A DNA stretch of 64,000 nt, from positions 3,782,001 through 3,846,000 of the forward strand of contig NZ_UGNX01000001.1 in the NCBI RefSeq assembly GCF_900452415.1, read 5' to 3'. Positions 28,757 to 36,121 of the stretch are shown one piece after another (within the stretch, counting starts at the first letter, position 1; every line of letters starts with the position of its first letter). Origin of the DNA: Legionella cincinnatiensis. GTDB taxonomy: Bacteria > Pseudomonadota > Gammaproteobacteria > Legionellales > Legionellaceae. Position numbers and translations under genes: made by a program. The notes under the pieces are model-generated. The model searched no databases, was not told the origin of the DNA, and saw nothing but the letters and a program-made list of their open reading frames with translations.

Positions 28757-28778
28757 AGAAGGATGTAAACATCCTTCT
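28757..28778 (-). terminator. Terminator between convergent genes
   Basis: Perfect 10-bp inverted repeat AGAAGGATGT/ACATCCTTCT with a 2-base loop, between the receiver-cyclase stop and the M42 peptidase stop. On the minus strand it runs into TTTTATTT, so it best serves the peptidase gene. On the plus strand there is no T-run, though the hairpin may still slow read-through. Confidence 0.7.
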
Positions 28779-28788
28779 ACTTAAAGAA

Positions 28789-29922
28789 CTAACCCGCTTT
28801 AATTTGATCGACAACATTTTGATTGAGATGAGTGACGATTAAACTAATTAACTTTACTGCTTGATCATAATCACGTTTATCAAATACACCGGCTTGTTGA
28901 TGTGCATAACGGATTGGCACTCCAATGTTAATGCTTGGAACTCCTGAGCCTGAACCTTGTACTTTGGAACCATCTTGACCATAACCTATTTCAGATTCCA
29001 ATTGTATTGGAATGTTATTTTTTTTAGCCAACTCTAAAATCCAACTTAATAACTCTTGGTGAGGAATCATAGAACGATCATAAACAAATAATGTAGGCCC
29101 TTTACCTAAAGCAATTTTACCTTTACGAGCAGCAATCAACGCAGGATAATCATCGGCAATGCCTACTTCCACATTAATGGTAACATCTGGATGTGTGCTG
29201 TTAAAAACAGTACTGGCTCCACGTAATCCCACCTCTTCTTGTACTGTTGCTGCTGTAAAAAGTTGATTAGGTTGTTGCTGATTTTTGAGGGATTCCAGAA
29301 CATCGCCAATCAATGCTAAACCTAATCGATCATCAAGTGCTTTGGCTAAATAACGATTTTCGCTTAAAGGACTAAATTGACTGGCAGGAGTCACTTGTAA
29401 TCCTGGGCGAACATTAAATTGAGTTTCTGCTTGCTCTTTTGTTTCAGCGCCAATATCAAGAAAAACTGCATTAACTGCAGGTAATTTATTTTTTTTAGTT
29501 TCTTCAATAAGGTGAGTTGAGTCCATTCCAGAATAAGCAAGAATAGGACCATTAGGAGTGGAGACAGTCCAACGTTGTGCAAAAATAACCGAGGCTGGAA
29601 TACCACCTAGAGGAATAATCTTTAAAAAACCATCAGGCGTGATCGATTCAACCATATATCCTACTTCATCCATATGAGCCATCAATAAAACATTAGGACC
29701 TTTGGAATTATCTTTATAGAGCCCAATTAAATTACCCATGCCATCTACAGTAACTCGACTCATCGACTGTTGCCATTGTTGCTTTACCACATCGCGAACA
29801 GATTTTTCAAATCCAGATGCACCTGCCAAATCAGTTAATTTTGCCAAAGAATTTTGATCGGCGATAACCCCAAAAGACCCCATCATCATTAAACCCATCA
29901 GTACTGCATTTAATTTTTTCAT
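28789..29922 (-). CDS. Exported M42-family metallopeptidase
   Basis: Di-metal aminopeptidase/endoglucanase-like M42 protein. Metal and catalytic motifs are AHMDEVGYMV, a conserved LDDRLG, QEEVGLRG and GIADD, ending with a His ligand in RYAHQQ. Unlike most M42 enzymes it starts with a clear signal peptide (LMMMGSFGVIA), so it acts in the periplasm or outside. ATG 29922 has AAGG nine bases upstream. Longer in-frame starts are TTG/GTG. It is a single gene, divergent from the KdsB-like gene. It is intact at 377 aa. Confidence 0.88.
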   Translation of the reverse strand: MKKLNAVLMGLMMMGSFGVIADQNSLAKLTDLAGASGFEKSVRDVVKQQWQQSMSRVTVDGMGNLIGLYKDNSKGPNVLLMAHMDEVGYMVESITPDGFLKIIPLGGIPASVIFAQRWTVSTPNGPILAYSGMDSTHLIEETKKNKLPAVNAVFLDIGAETKEQAETQFNVRPGLQVTPASQFSPLSENRYLAKALDDRLGLALIGDVLESLKNQQQPNQLFTAATVQEEVGLRGASTVFNSTHPDVTINVEVGIADDYPALIAARKGKIALGKGPTLFVYDRSMIPHQELLSWILELAKKNNIPIQLESEIGYGQDGSKVQGSGSGVPSINIGVPIRYAHQQAGVFDKRDYDQAVKLISLIVTHLNQNVVDQIKAG

Positions 29923-30029
29923 CACCAATATCCTTATTTAACCCAAATTATTGCGCGACCATTCTACTATAGTAACCACCTATTATTTAGGCTATTATTG
30001 CTTTTTTTATTTTTGAACCATTTTTTGCC

Positions 30030-30872
30030 ATGAAAATCGCCATTGTCATTCCTGCTCGTTATGCTTCAACCCGATTACCAGGAAAACCATTGGTGATAAT
30101 TCATGGGCAAACAATGCTACAACGTGTAGTGCGTTTGTCACTTGCTGCTACTGAAGGATTAAAAAATACTTCGGTAATCGTCGCAACTGATGATGAACGA
30201 ATTGTCCGTCATTGTAATGAAATTGGGGTTGTCTCTGTGATGACTTCTCCAGAAGCGCCCAGCGGCACTGATCGTGTTGCTGAAGCAATACAGCAAATAC
30301 CAAGCAAACCTGATTTTATTTTAAATATGCAAGGAGATGCGCCCTTAACACCCCCAGATTTTTTACGGGCAATGATCGACGCCTTCACTGCTTCACCTTG
30401 CGATGCAGTAACTCCTGTGACTCAATTAACCTGGAACCAACTTGATGAGTTACGTCAAAATAAACAAACAACCCCTTTTAGTGGTACCACTGCTGTTTTC
30501 GATGAACAAACCGGTAACGCTTTTTGGTTTAGCAAAAGTATAATCCCTGCGGTGCGTAAAGAAGAGGAATTGCGCCAAAAAAGCGACAAAAGCCCTATAT
30601 TTCGTCATATTGGTTTATACGGGTATTCGCTCAATATGCTGGAAAAATATATTACTTTAACTGAAAGCAAATTTGAAAAACTAGAAGGATTGGAACAATT
30701 GCGTCTATTGGAAAATGGTTACACGATTCGTTGCGTTGCTGTGGATTATAAAGGACGAGCAAATATGTCCGGGATTGATAGTCCCCAAGATGTCGTTCGT
30801 GCTGAAACATTGATTACTCAATATGGTGAATTATTACCATCCTTATCTGTTCAGTCTCAAGAGATTCTATAA
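30030..30872 (+). CDS. kdsB: CMP-KDO synthetase-like cytidylyltransferase (KdsB family)
   Basis: Activates 3-deoxy-manno-octulosonate with CTP for LPS or capsule assembly. It shows ARYASTRLPGKPL (nucleotide loop), ATDDERI, SGTDRVAEA and the QGD motif. The normally acidic residue after the Mg-binding Asp (QGDEP) is A104 here (QGDAP), and the chain is 280 aa, ~30 longer than E. coli KdsB. It may therefore be a paralogue acting on a related sugar acid. It is 2 bases from the following phosphatase gene. Confidence 0.8.
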   Translation: MKIAIVIPARYASTRLPGKPLVIIHGQTMLQRVVRLSLAATEGLKNTSVIVATDDERIVRHCNEIGVVSVMTSPEAPSGTDRVAEAIQQIPSKPDFILNMQGDAPLTPPDFLRAMIDAFTASPCDAVTPVTQLTWNQLDELRQNKQTTPFSGTTAVFDEQTGNAFWFSKSIIPAVRKEEELRQKSDKSPIFRHIGLYGYSLNMLEKYITLTESKFEKLEGLEQLRLLENGYTIRCVAVDYKGRANMSGIDSPQDVVRAETLITQYGELLPSLSVQSQEIL

Positions 30873-30874
30873 AA

Positions 30875-31513
30875 ATGACTACACGATTACTTGTTGCACG
30901 TCACGGTAATACATTCGCTCCTGGCGATATTATTCGCCGAGTAGGTACTACTGATTTACCCTTAGTGGAGAGTGGCTTACATCAAGGGCGTTTACTAGGT
31001 ATCTATCTAAAGCAGCAGCATCTTATTCCTGATGTAATTTTTACATCAAAACTAAAACGCGCCATCCAAACGGCAGAACAAGCACAAAGCACGATGAGCA
31101 CTGATTTACCTATTGAAACATTGTCCATTTTCAACGAAATCGATTATGGGCCTGACGAAAACCAACCTGAAGAGCAGGTAATTGCTCGAATTGGAAAAGA
31201 CGCAATTAGCGCTTGGGAGACCCAAGCTATAGTACCCCCAGGCTGGAACGTTGATCCCACCACACTCATTAAAAATTGGCTGGATTTTTCTATTTGTCTT
31301 CGCACCAAGTATACGGGAAAAACATGTTTGGTGATCACAAGTAATGGCATTGCCCGTTTTTTACCTTACTTGACAGGTAATTTTTCAGCATTCTGTGGAC
31401 AATACGGAATTAAAATTGCTACAGGAGCATTATGCCTCTTTGAAAATAAAGAGCACTCTGAACTATGGGATTGTATGGCATGGAATGTGAAGCCACAGAC
31501 TATGACTTTTTAG
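30875..31513 (+). CDS. Histidine phosphatase superfamily protein with altered second site
   Basis: Branch 1 histidine phosphatase/phosphoglycerate-mutase fold. RHG with nucleophile H10 and an acid-loop FNEIDYG (E88) are present. The second catalytic His, normally in SHG, is N157 here (TSNGIARF), which should lower or change activity. It lies 2 bases downstream of the KdsB-like gene, so it may act on a sugar phosphate in the same pathway (inference). Length 212 aa is normal for the family. Confidence 0.82.
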   Translation: MTTRLLVARHGNTFAPGDIIRRVGTTDLPLVESGLHQGRLLGIYLKQQHLIPDVIFTSKLKRAIQTAEQAQSTMSTDLPIETLSIFNEIDYGPDENQPEEQVIARIGKDAISAWETQAIVPPGWNVDPTTLIKNWLDFSICLRTKYTGKTCLVITSNGIARFLPYLTGNFSAFCGQYGIKIATGALCLFENKEHSELWDCMAWNVKPQTMTF

Positions 31514-31554
31514 TAGTGAACATCAATAAATAGTGCAGAACCCTAAGGATTTAC

Positions 31555-31570
31555 TCCTAATTAATTAGGA
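31555..31570. promoter_or_regulatory. 16-bp perfect palindrome
   Basis: TCCTAAT-TA-ATTAGGA reads the same on both strands. It lies about 60 bases upstream of the AhpD-like gene. The size and symmetry suit a dimeric repressor operator, but no regulator is assigned. Confidence 0.35.
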
Positions 31571-31656
31571 CACTCAAATTACTATTTTATAAATAGTTGT
31601 CTCAAGGAGTGAATAATGATAAAAGATCAAAAGCTATTAATTATAATCATAGTAAA

Positions 31657-32088
31657 ATGTCATATATACCATTATCTACTCAAGGCACGTCTCCTTTTGA
31701 AAAACTCCTCGGCCATGCTCCTGAGATCTTAAATAATTGGTCTAAATTAGAGAATGCCTTTTTCCAAAGTAATACATTTGAACCGGATTTTTTAGAGCAA
31801 ATCAGGCGCGCCTTAGCTTTTGATAATCTTTGCCTCTATTGTATGGAAAAAGCCGGTCGTCCAGACCACCGCCCAGAGGATATGCGGCTTTCTGAAGCAC
31901 TACGATTTGCAAACATATTCGCCATCGATCATAAAGCAATAAATGAAAAAGACATGGACCAATTAAAACAATATTTCTCACCTAGTGAAATTAGCGAATT
32001 AATTTCTTATTGTTCTTTTATTTCTGCGTCACAACGTTTTGGAGCAGTATTAGGCCTTCAGCCAGCTTCAGCATATGAACAGAAATGA
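31657..32088 (+). CDS. AhpD-like/carboxymuconolactone-decarboxylase-fold protein
   Basis: A small helical protein with a CLYCMEKAG CxxC site in the position of the AhpD peroxidatic pair, a following Pro/His-rich loop, and a repeated helical arrangement. A thiol-peroxidase-like role is inferred. The start is uncertain. The only good ribosome site (AAGGAG, 31604-31609) leads to ATG 31617 in a different frame, which stops after 38 codons. In this frame ATG 31657 has no clear ribosome site, and GTG 31609 and TTG 31597 are alternatives. An upstream frameshift is possible. Confidence 0.65.
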   Translation: MSYIPLSTQGTSPFEKLLGHAPEILNNWSKLENAFFQSNTFEPDFLEQIRRALAFDNLCLYCMEKAGRPDHRPEDMRLSEALRFANIFAIDHKAINEKDMDQLKQYFSPSEISELISYCSFISASQRFGAVLGLQPASAYEQK

Positions 32089-32127
32089 TTGACGCATCAC
32101 TTAATTATGTTTACAGGCAGGCGTATA

Positions 32128-32151
32128 TTAATTGTGCCTAGAGTTAATTGT
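32128..32151. repeat. TTAATTGT direct repeat upstream of the 940-aa gene
   Basis: TTAATTGT occurs at 32128 and 32144, a 16-base spacing (about 1.5 helical turns), with a related TTAATTAT at 32101. It lies ~180 bases before the effector-like gene in a 240-base intergenic region that has no other signal I can support. Regulator unknown. Confidence 0.3.
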
Positions 32152-32331
32152 AACAAACTTGTCACAAGATAAACTCAATGTGTCATCCTCACGTTACATT
32201 TAAAACTTATTATTCCTTCTGAATAACATAACAGGAAAAAGACTGAATATGAAAAAGTAAAGGAAACTAAATAATAAATTGATGCCTATAAAATTAGCAA
32301 TGATGTCATTTTAACAAATAGGTTTATGTAT

Positions 32332-35154
32332 ATGAATTATGACTTAAGTTTGGCAAGAGTAAGACAAAGAACGCAAATAAAGCAATTCAAATTAGGAAAA
32401 GAAAATACTCTTTTTAGTGCTAAAATTTCTAAGATTCCAGGAGCAATCTATTCAAATAGCCTCGATATTTATTCTAAAAAGGAAATCAAAATCTCCTCCA
32501 CCGAAGCGGCCCATATTATAGAGAAAAATGGAAAATTTAAATCACTTATCTGCCATGTAACTCCAAGCTCCATAAAAAAATTAAAACAATTTGGTCTCAT
32601 TCCTGCTGAAACACCAATTTCACAAGCTATCAATAAGTTAGGTGAATACCGACAGATCATTCTTAAACGAGCCTATGAACATCATAAGGTCACCTCTCTT
32701 TATAAAGAAAAAGCCTCCTTACTGGATTTTTCTCAAGATTTATTAATGGCATTAGAGCCATTAGAATGTGGCGCTAATACACTAGATGGATATCAAGAAA
32801 AAAGTCAGAAAATTGCTATTCAATCAAACATTCAAGCAACAATAACACAATTATCTAAATATAAAGCCAAACACCGCAACACCTTAAATTCATTATGTGT
32901 ATTCGATAAAAATGCCCTTGATAAAATAGACTTACTCTATGAAACTTTATTTACAAGCTTAAATATTTTATCCATAACTATTAAGAACGCATCCTTTGAA
33001 GAACTGCAAGTGCTCTTAAGACCAACGGGCCCAAAATCCATTCTTACACATATAAAAAATATGGGTATGGCAATTGTTGTAAAAACACAAGAACTCAATC
33101 AAAATATTATCTACAGTCGCCAAGCAAAATCCTTTTTTCGGGGTGAATTAAATAATGCTTGCGAAGAGGCACTCAAAGTAATTCAGAATTATGAAGTTGA
33201 TCCACATAATCCTATTTTACCCGCACATCAAGGAAACTTTAATCATAGTACCCGTACAATTGCTGTTGACTTCTCTGGACTTGGCGAGGAAAAAATAAAA
33301 CATCTCATCTATGCTCTTAATGAAATATCCGATCAAGGCATTCAAAGTCGAGATGAAAAATATGTATTAGGGGAAATAGAGTTAAGCTCTTTTGATGCCT
33401 CTAATAAAAGATCAGGGAAAAATTTTTCTCTGGCTAACTCGTTTAAAAATATTTTTCGAGGGGCTCTATTTGTACTAAAGCAAGCACTCTTCGGAGTAGC
33501 ATATTTCCTAATAAATTTAACTATAGATTTGCCTGTTTCTTACCTTACTACTCTTTTCTCTTTTGGCTCTCTAAAAATTTCTCCTTTAAGCACATTTCTT
33601 TTTCCCCCAAAAAACCAAAATGGCGCAACACCCTTAGTTAAAGAACTTCTCGAGTCGTGCTCATTTAAGCAAAACAGTTTTGGGTCGAATAGTGGGCGAA
33701 AACTCGCTTTATTAGCAGTTAATTTATTCAAAGACTTAGGACATACATTCTTAGATATACTTTACCGTTTAGGTCTTGGTTTTTATGACATTGTTTTAGA
33801 TGCTAAAATAAAATTCAACAAAGGCGAGCGAACGGCGCAATGCCAAACAATTTTATCTCATATTAATGATTCTATTAGAGCAATACAGGAAGAAAACACA
33901 AAACAACTCGACTCCTTGATGGAACAGGAAAAAAGTATAATAAAAGCTCAACAGAAATGCTCTGAAAATACCAACTCAATATTAATAACAAGTCCTGAAG
34001 TAGCCAGTGTCCCCTACCATCTTAGCTCTGGTGAATGGCATGATATAATTAATGTAATATTTGATAAAATAAAAACCAATCTGGATGAAGAAATTACCTA
34101 CGCTCTAGCCAAGCATCCCTTGCAAACAAATCTAAATTTAGTGTTACAACTTGGGGCCATACTTTCCATGCTCACCCCAACAGCAATTCCTCAAGTAACC
34201 CAAATATACACTCAGATATTCTCCCTTTTACAAAATACAGTAACCACTATTTTCCCCGAGGCTGCTTTAAATGCAGGGACTCAGATAATAAATAATGATA
34301 TGGTCAAATACATCCAATTAACTCAAATGCTCGAAAATATAATTGGCTTCAATCAACCTTTAGGTATTGATACTGAAGAAGGTAACGCTGATAAGCCAAT
34401 AATGAAAGGTAACTCTTTTGGACAGAACCTATTGGGTCAAACCTCAATGCAAAATGAGACATGCCGACGATTTTTACAAATGGAAGTTATTCAACTTCTC
34501 TTAACGAAACAAACTGTACTTCCCTACTTATCTTATCGAGAAAAACGTTTACTGATGATGACAATTGAAGAATTGTTCACGGATATTAAAAATAAAGAAT
34601 ATCTTATAAAAGGATTATCTAGTTTATTATACCCTTCTACAAAAAAAACCTCTTTAAACCAAACATTAACTATTATCTTTGATTACATTTCATTATTAAC
34701 TCGCTGTCTTTTGAGTCCTATAACGTTTTCTTTTAGACCCTGGTATGAACTTGAAAATAAAATAATTAAAGATTTAACTCGTATTGTGCACGCAGCAAGT
34801 AGACTATCTAATGCGTTATTTAACCTGGTAGTACGAATTTTTATAAGAGCGCCTGGAGATATTATTGTCAATGAAGTTGCTGCAAGAGTAGAAGGAGCAA
34901 TTCATAATAATAAACACAGTATCTCTCAAATTTCTTATCAATTAAGCCAATATTGCAATCAATCAATGGAACACATTCGACAAAAATCTTCATCAGGGGC
35001 GGATATAATGCGACACATGGCTACTTCACCATCGCCACAAATAGCACTCAAAAATGCGACCTCTTATTTGTATACTGATGGTTTTTTTGCGCGTGAAAAG
35101 GGTGTTAATTTCAATGAGCTTACATGCTCAATGAATACCCACTTGAGGTCCTAA
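32332..35154 (+). CDS. Large unknown protein, candidate Dot/Icm effector
   Basis: A 940-aa protein without a signal peptide and with no family I recognise. It is Lys/Asn/Ile-rich. It has hydrophobic stretches around residues 375-415 (ALFVLKQALFGVAYFLINL), ~600-630, ~785-800 and ~825, so it may insert in membranes. Long helical, coiled-coil-like segments lie between them. ATG 32332 has ATAGG nine bases upstream; ATG 32326 is an alternative. Size, composition, monocistronic layout and absence of housekeeping partners resemble Legionella type IVB effectors. No catalytic motif was found. Confidence 0.6.
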   Translation: MNYDLSLARVRQRTQIKQFKLGKENTLFSAKISKIPGAIYSNSLDIYSKKEIKISSTEAAHIIEKNGKFKSLICHVTPSSIKKLKQFGLIPAETPISQAINKLGEYRQIILKRAYEHHKVTSLYKEKASLLDFSQDLLMALEPLECGANTLDGYQEKSQKIAIQSNIQATITQLSKYKAKHRNTLNSLCVFDKNALDKIDLLYETLFTSLNILSITIKNASFEELQVLLRPTGPKSILTHIKNMGMAIVVKTQELNQNIIYSRQAKSFFRGELNNACEEALKVIQNYEVDPHNPILPAHQGNFNHSTRTIAVDFSGLGEEKIKHLIYALNEISDQGIQSRDEKYVLGEIELSSFDASNKRSGKNFSLANSFKNIFRGALFVLKQALFGVAYFLINLTIDLPVSYLTTLFSFGSLKISPLSTFLFPPKNQNGATPLVKELLESCSFKQNSFGSNSGRKLALLAVNLFKDLGHTFLDILYRLGLGFYDIVLDAKIKFNKGERTAQCQTILSHINDSIRAIQEENTKQLDSLMEQEKSIIKAQQKCSENTNSILITSPEVASVPYHLSSGEWHDIINVIFDKIKTNLDEEITYALAKHPLQTNLNLVLQLGAILSMLTPTAIPQVTQIYTQIFSLLQNTVTTIFPEAALNAGTQIINNDMVKYIQLTQMLENIIGFNQPLGIDTEEGNADKPIMKGNSFGQNLLGQTSMQNETCRRFLQMEVIQLLLTKQTVLPYLSYREKRLLMMTIEELFTDIKNKEYLIKGLSSLLYPSTKKTSLNQTLTIIFDYISLLTRCLLSPITFSFRPWYELENKIIKDLTRIVHAASRLSNALFNLVVRIFIRAPGDIIVNEVAARVEGAIHNNKHSISQISYQLSQYCNQSMEHIRQKSSSGADIMRHMATSPSPQIALKNATSYLYTDGFFAREKGVNFNELTCSMNTHLRS

Positions 35155-35179
35155 CTCATTAGGAAGAATGGTATAATTA

Positions 35180-35313
35180 ACGCCAGTTATGGATAAAGAT
35201 ATAATTATAACGAGTCTCTATCACGAGCCGTTCGGGCTGAGGAGGCGCACCAGCGCCGTCTCAGCTCGAACAGGTCGAAGTAATAACCCGCTCTCTTATC
35301 CATAACTGCCGTT
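35180..35313. mobile_element. 134-bp palindromic MITE, copy 1
   Basis: Shares 134 bases with 41267-41400, with about 15 differences by eye. The ends are inverted repeats containing AGTTATGGATAA and TTATCCATAACT. The centre is a nested hairpin: CGTTCG/CGAAC, CTGAG/CTCAG and GGCGC/GCGCC. It is flanked by AATTA on both sides (35175-35179 and 35314-35318), read as a target-site duplication. It has no coding capacity, so it would need a transposase in trans. It lies between the effector candidate and greB. Confidence 0.85.
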
Positions 35314-35355
35314 AATTAAAATAATATGTCACAACTAGGATAATAGGAGTTTTTG

Positions 35356-35901
35356 GTGAGTAAGGCTTTTACTAAAGAAGATAATGAGGATACTGAACCA
35401 GAGCGTCCAGACATCCAGTTACCCAGTATCAAAAATTATATGACCCCTAATGGTTTTGCAATGCTACAAACCGAATTACGTGATTTAATGAGTAATGAAA
35501 GGCCGGAAATTGTGAAGATCGTAAGCTGGGCAGCGAGTAATGGGGATCGCTCAGAAAATGGGGATTACATTTATGGAAAAAAGCGTTTACGTGAAATTGA
35601 TAGACGCATTCGCTATTTGACAAAACGATTAGAAAGCGCTCAAATAGTCGATCCTAAACTTCAAGTAGGTCTTACCCAAGTATTTTTTGGCGCCACTGTT
35701 CACTACGTCAATGAAAATGGTGAATCTCATTCTGTCAAAATTGTAGGTCTGGATGAAGCAGATATTAATGTAGGAAAAATAAGCTGGGTTTCACCCTTGG
35801 CGAAAACATTATTGAAAGCTAGAGTTGGAGAGAATAGGACCTTACGAGTTGGTGATAAGGAATGTACTTTAACGGTGACAAGTATTTCTTACATTGTATA
35901 A
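35356..35901 (+). CDS. greB: Transcription elongation factor GreB
   Basis: Rescues backtracked RNA polymerase by stimulating transcript cleavage. The coiled-coil tip NGDRSENGDYIYGKKRLREIDRRIRYL, with its acidic DxxE-type residues, and the C-terminal FKBP-like domain (VSPLAKTLLKARVGE) are clear. It carries ~20 extra N-terminal residues. GTG 35356 is six bases from AGGAG and is preferred over TTG 35353. It stands alone downstream of a MITE, which may affect its promoter. Confidence 0.94.
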   Translation: MSKAFTKEDNEDTEPERPDIQLPSIKNYMTPNGFAMLQTELRDLMSNERPEIVKIVSWAASNGDRSENGDYIYGKKRLREIDRRIRYLTKRLESAQIVDPKLQVGLTQVFFGATVHYVNENGESHSVKIVGLDEADINVGKISWVSPLAKTLLKARVGENRTLRVGDKECTLTVTSISYIV

Positions 35902-36072
35902 TTTTATATTTAAATTCAAGTGATTGACATTTACAACCAGCTTTTTCGAAAACCTCACAGGCAGTTATAAGCCTTCCTCTCATAAAGTTCACAAACCCAG
36001 TCCATGAATGAAATACTCTTTCATTCATAATTATTGTTTAATGCATAGAGTAAAAAAGAAAAGTAATCCAGC

Positions 36073-36092
36073 CTTAAGAGTTCCTTAATATT
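36073..36092 (+). promoter_or_regulatory. PmrA-box-like direct repeat
   Basis: CTTAAG, five bases, then CTTAATATT. This matches the tandem cTTAATATT-N2-cTTAATATT site described for Legionella PmrA, with the second half perfect. It ends 29 bases before the adenylating-enzyme start, in a promoter-like position. The region between is AT-rich, and the gene has no good Shine-Dalgarno. Confidence 0.6.
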
Positions 36093-36121
36093 ATTTATTT
36101 AAAATTCCCCAATGTTTTTTT

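Noticed and set aside
31617-31733. 38-codon frame behind a good ribosome site
   Set aside because: Not listed as a gene because it overlaps the conserved AhpD-like frame. It is more likely a sign of a start-region frameshift.
32098-32116. PmrA box upstream of the 940-aa protein
   Set aside because: CTTAAT is present, but the second half-site five bases later (TTTACA) does not match.
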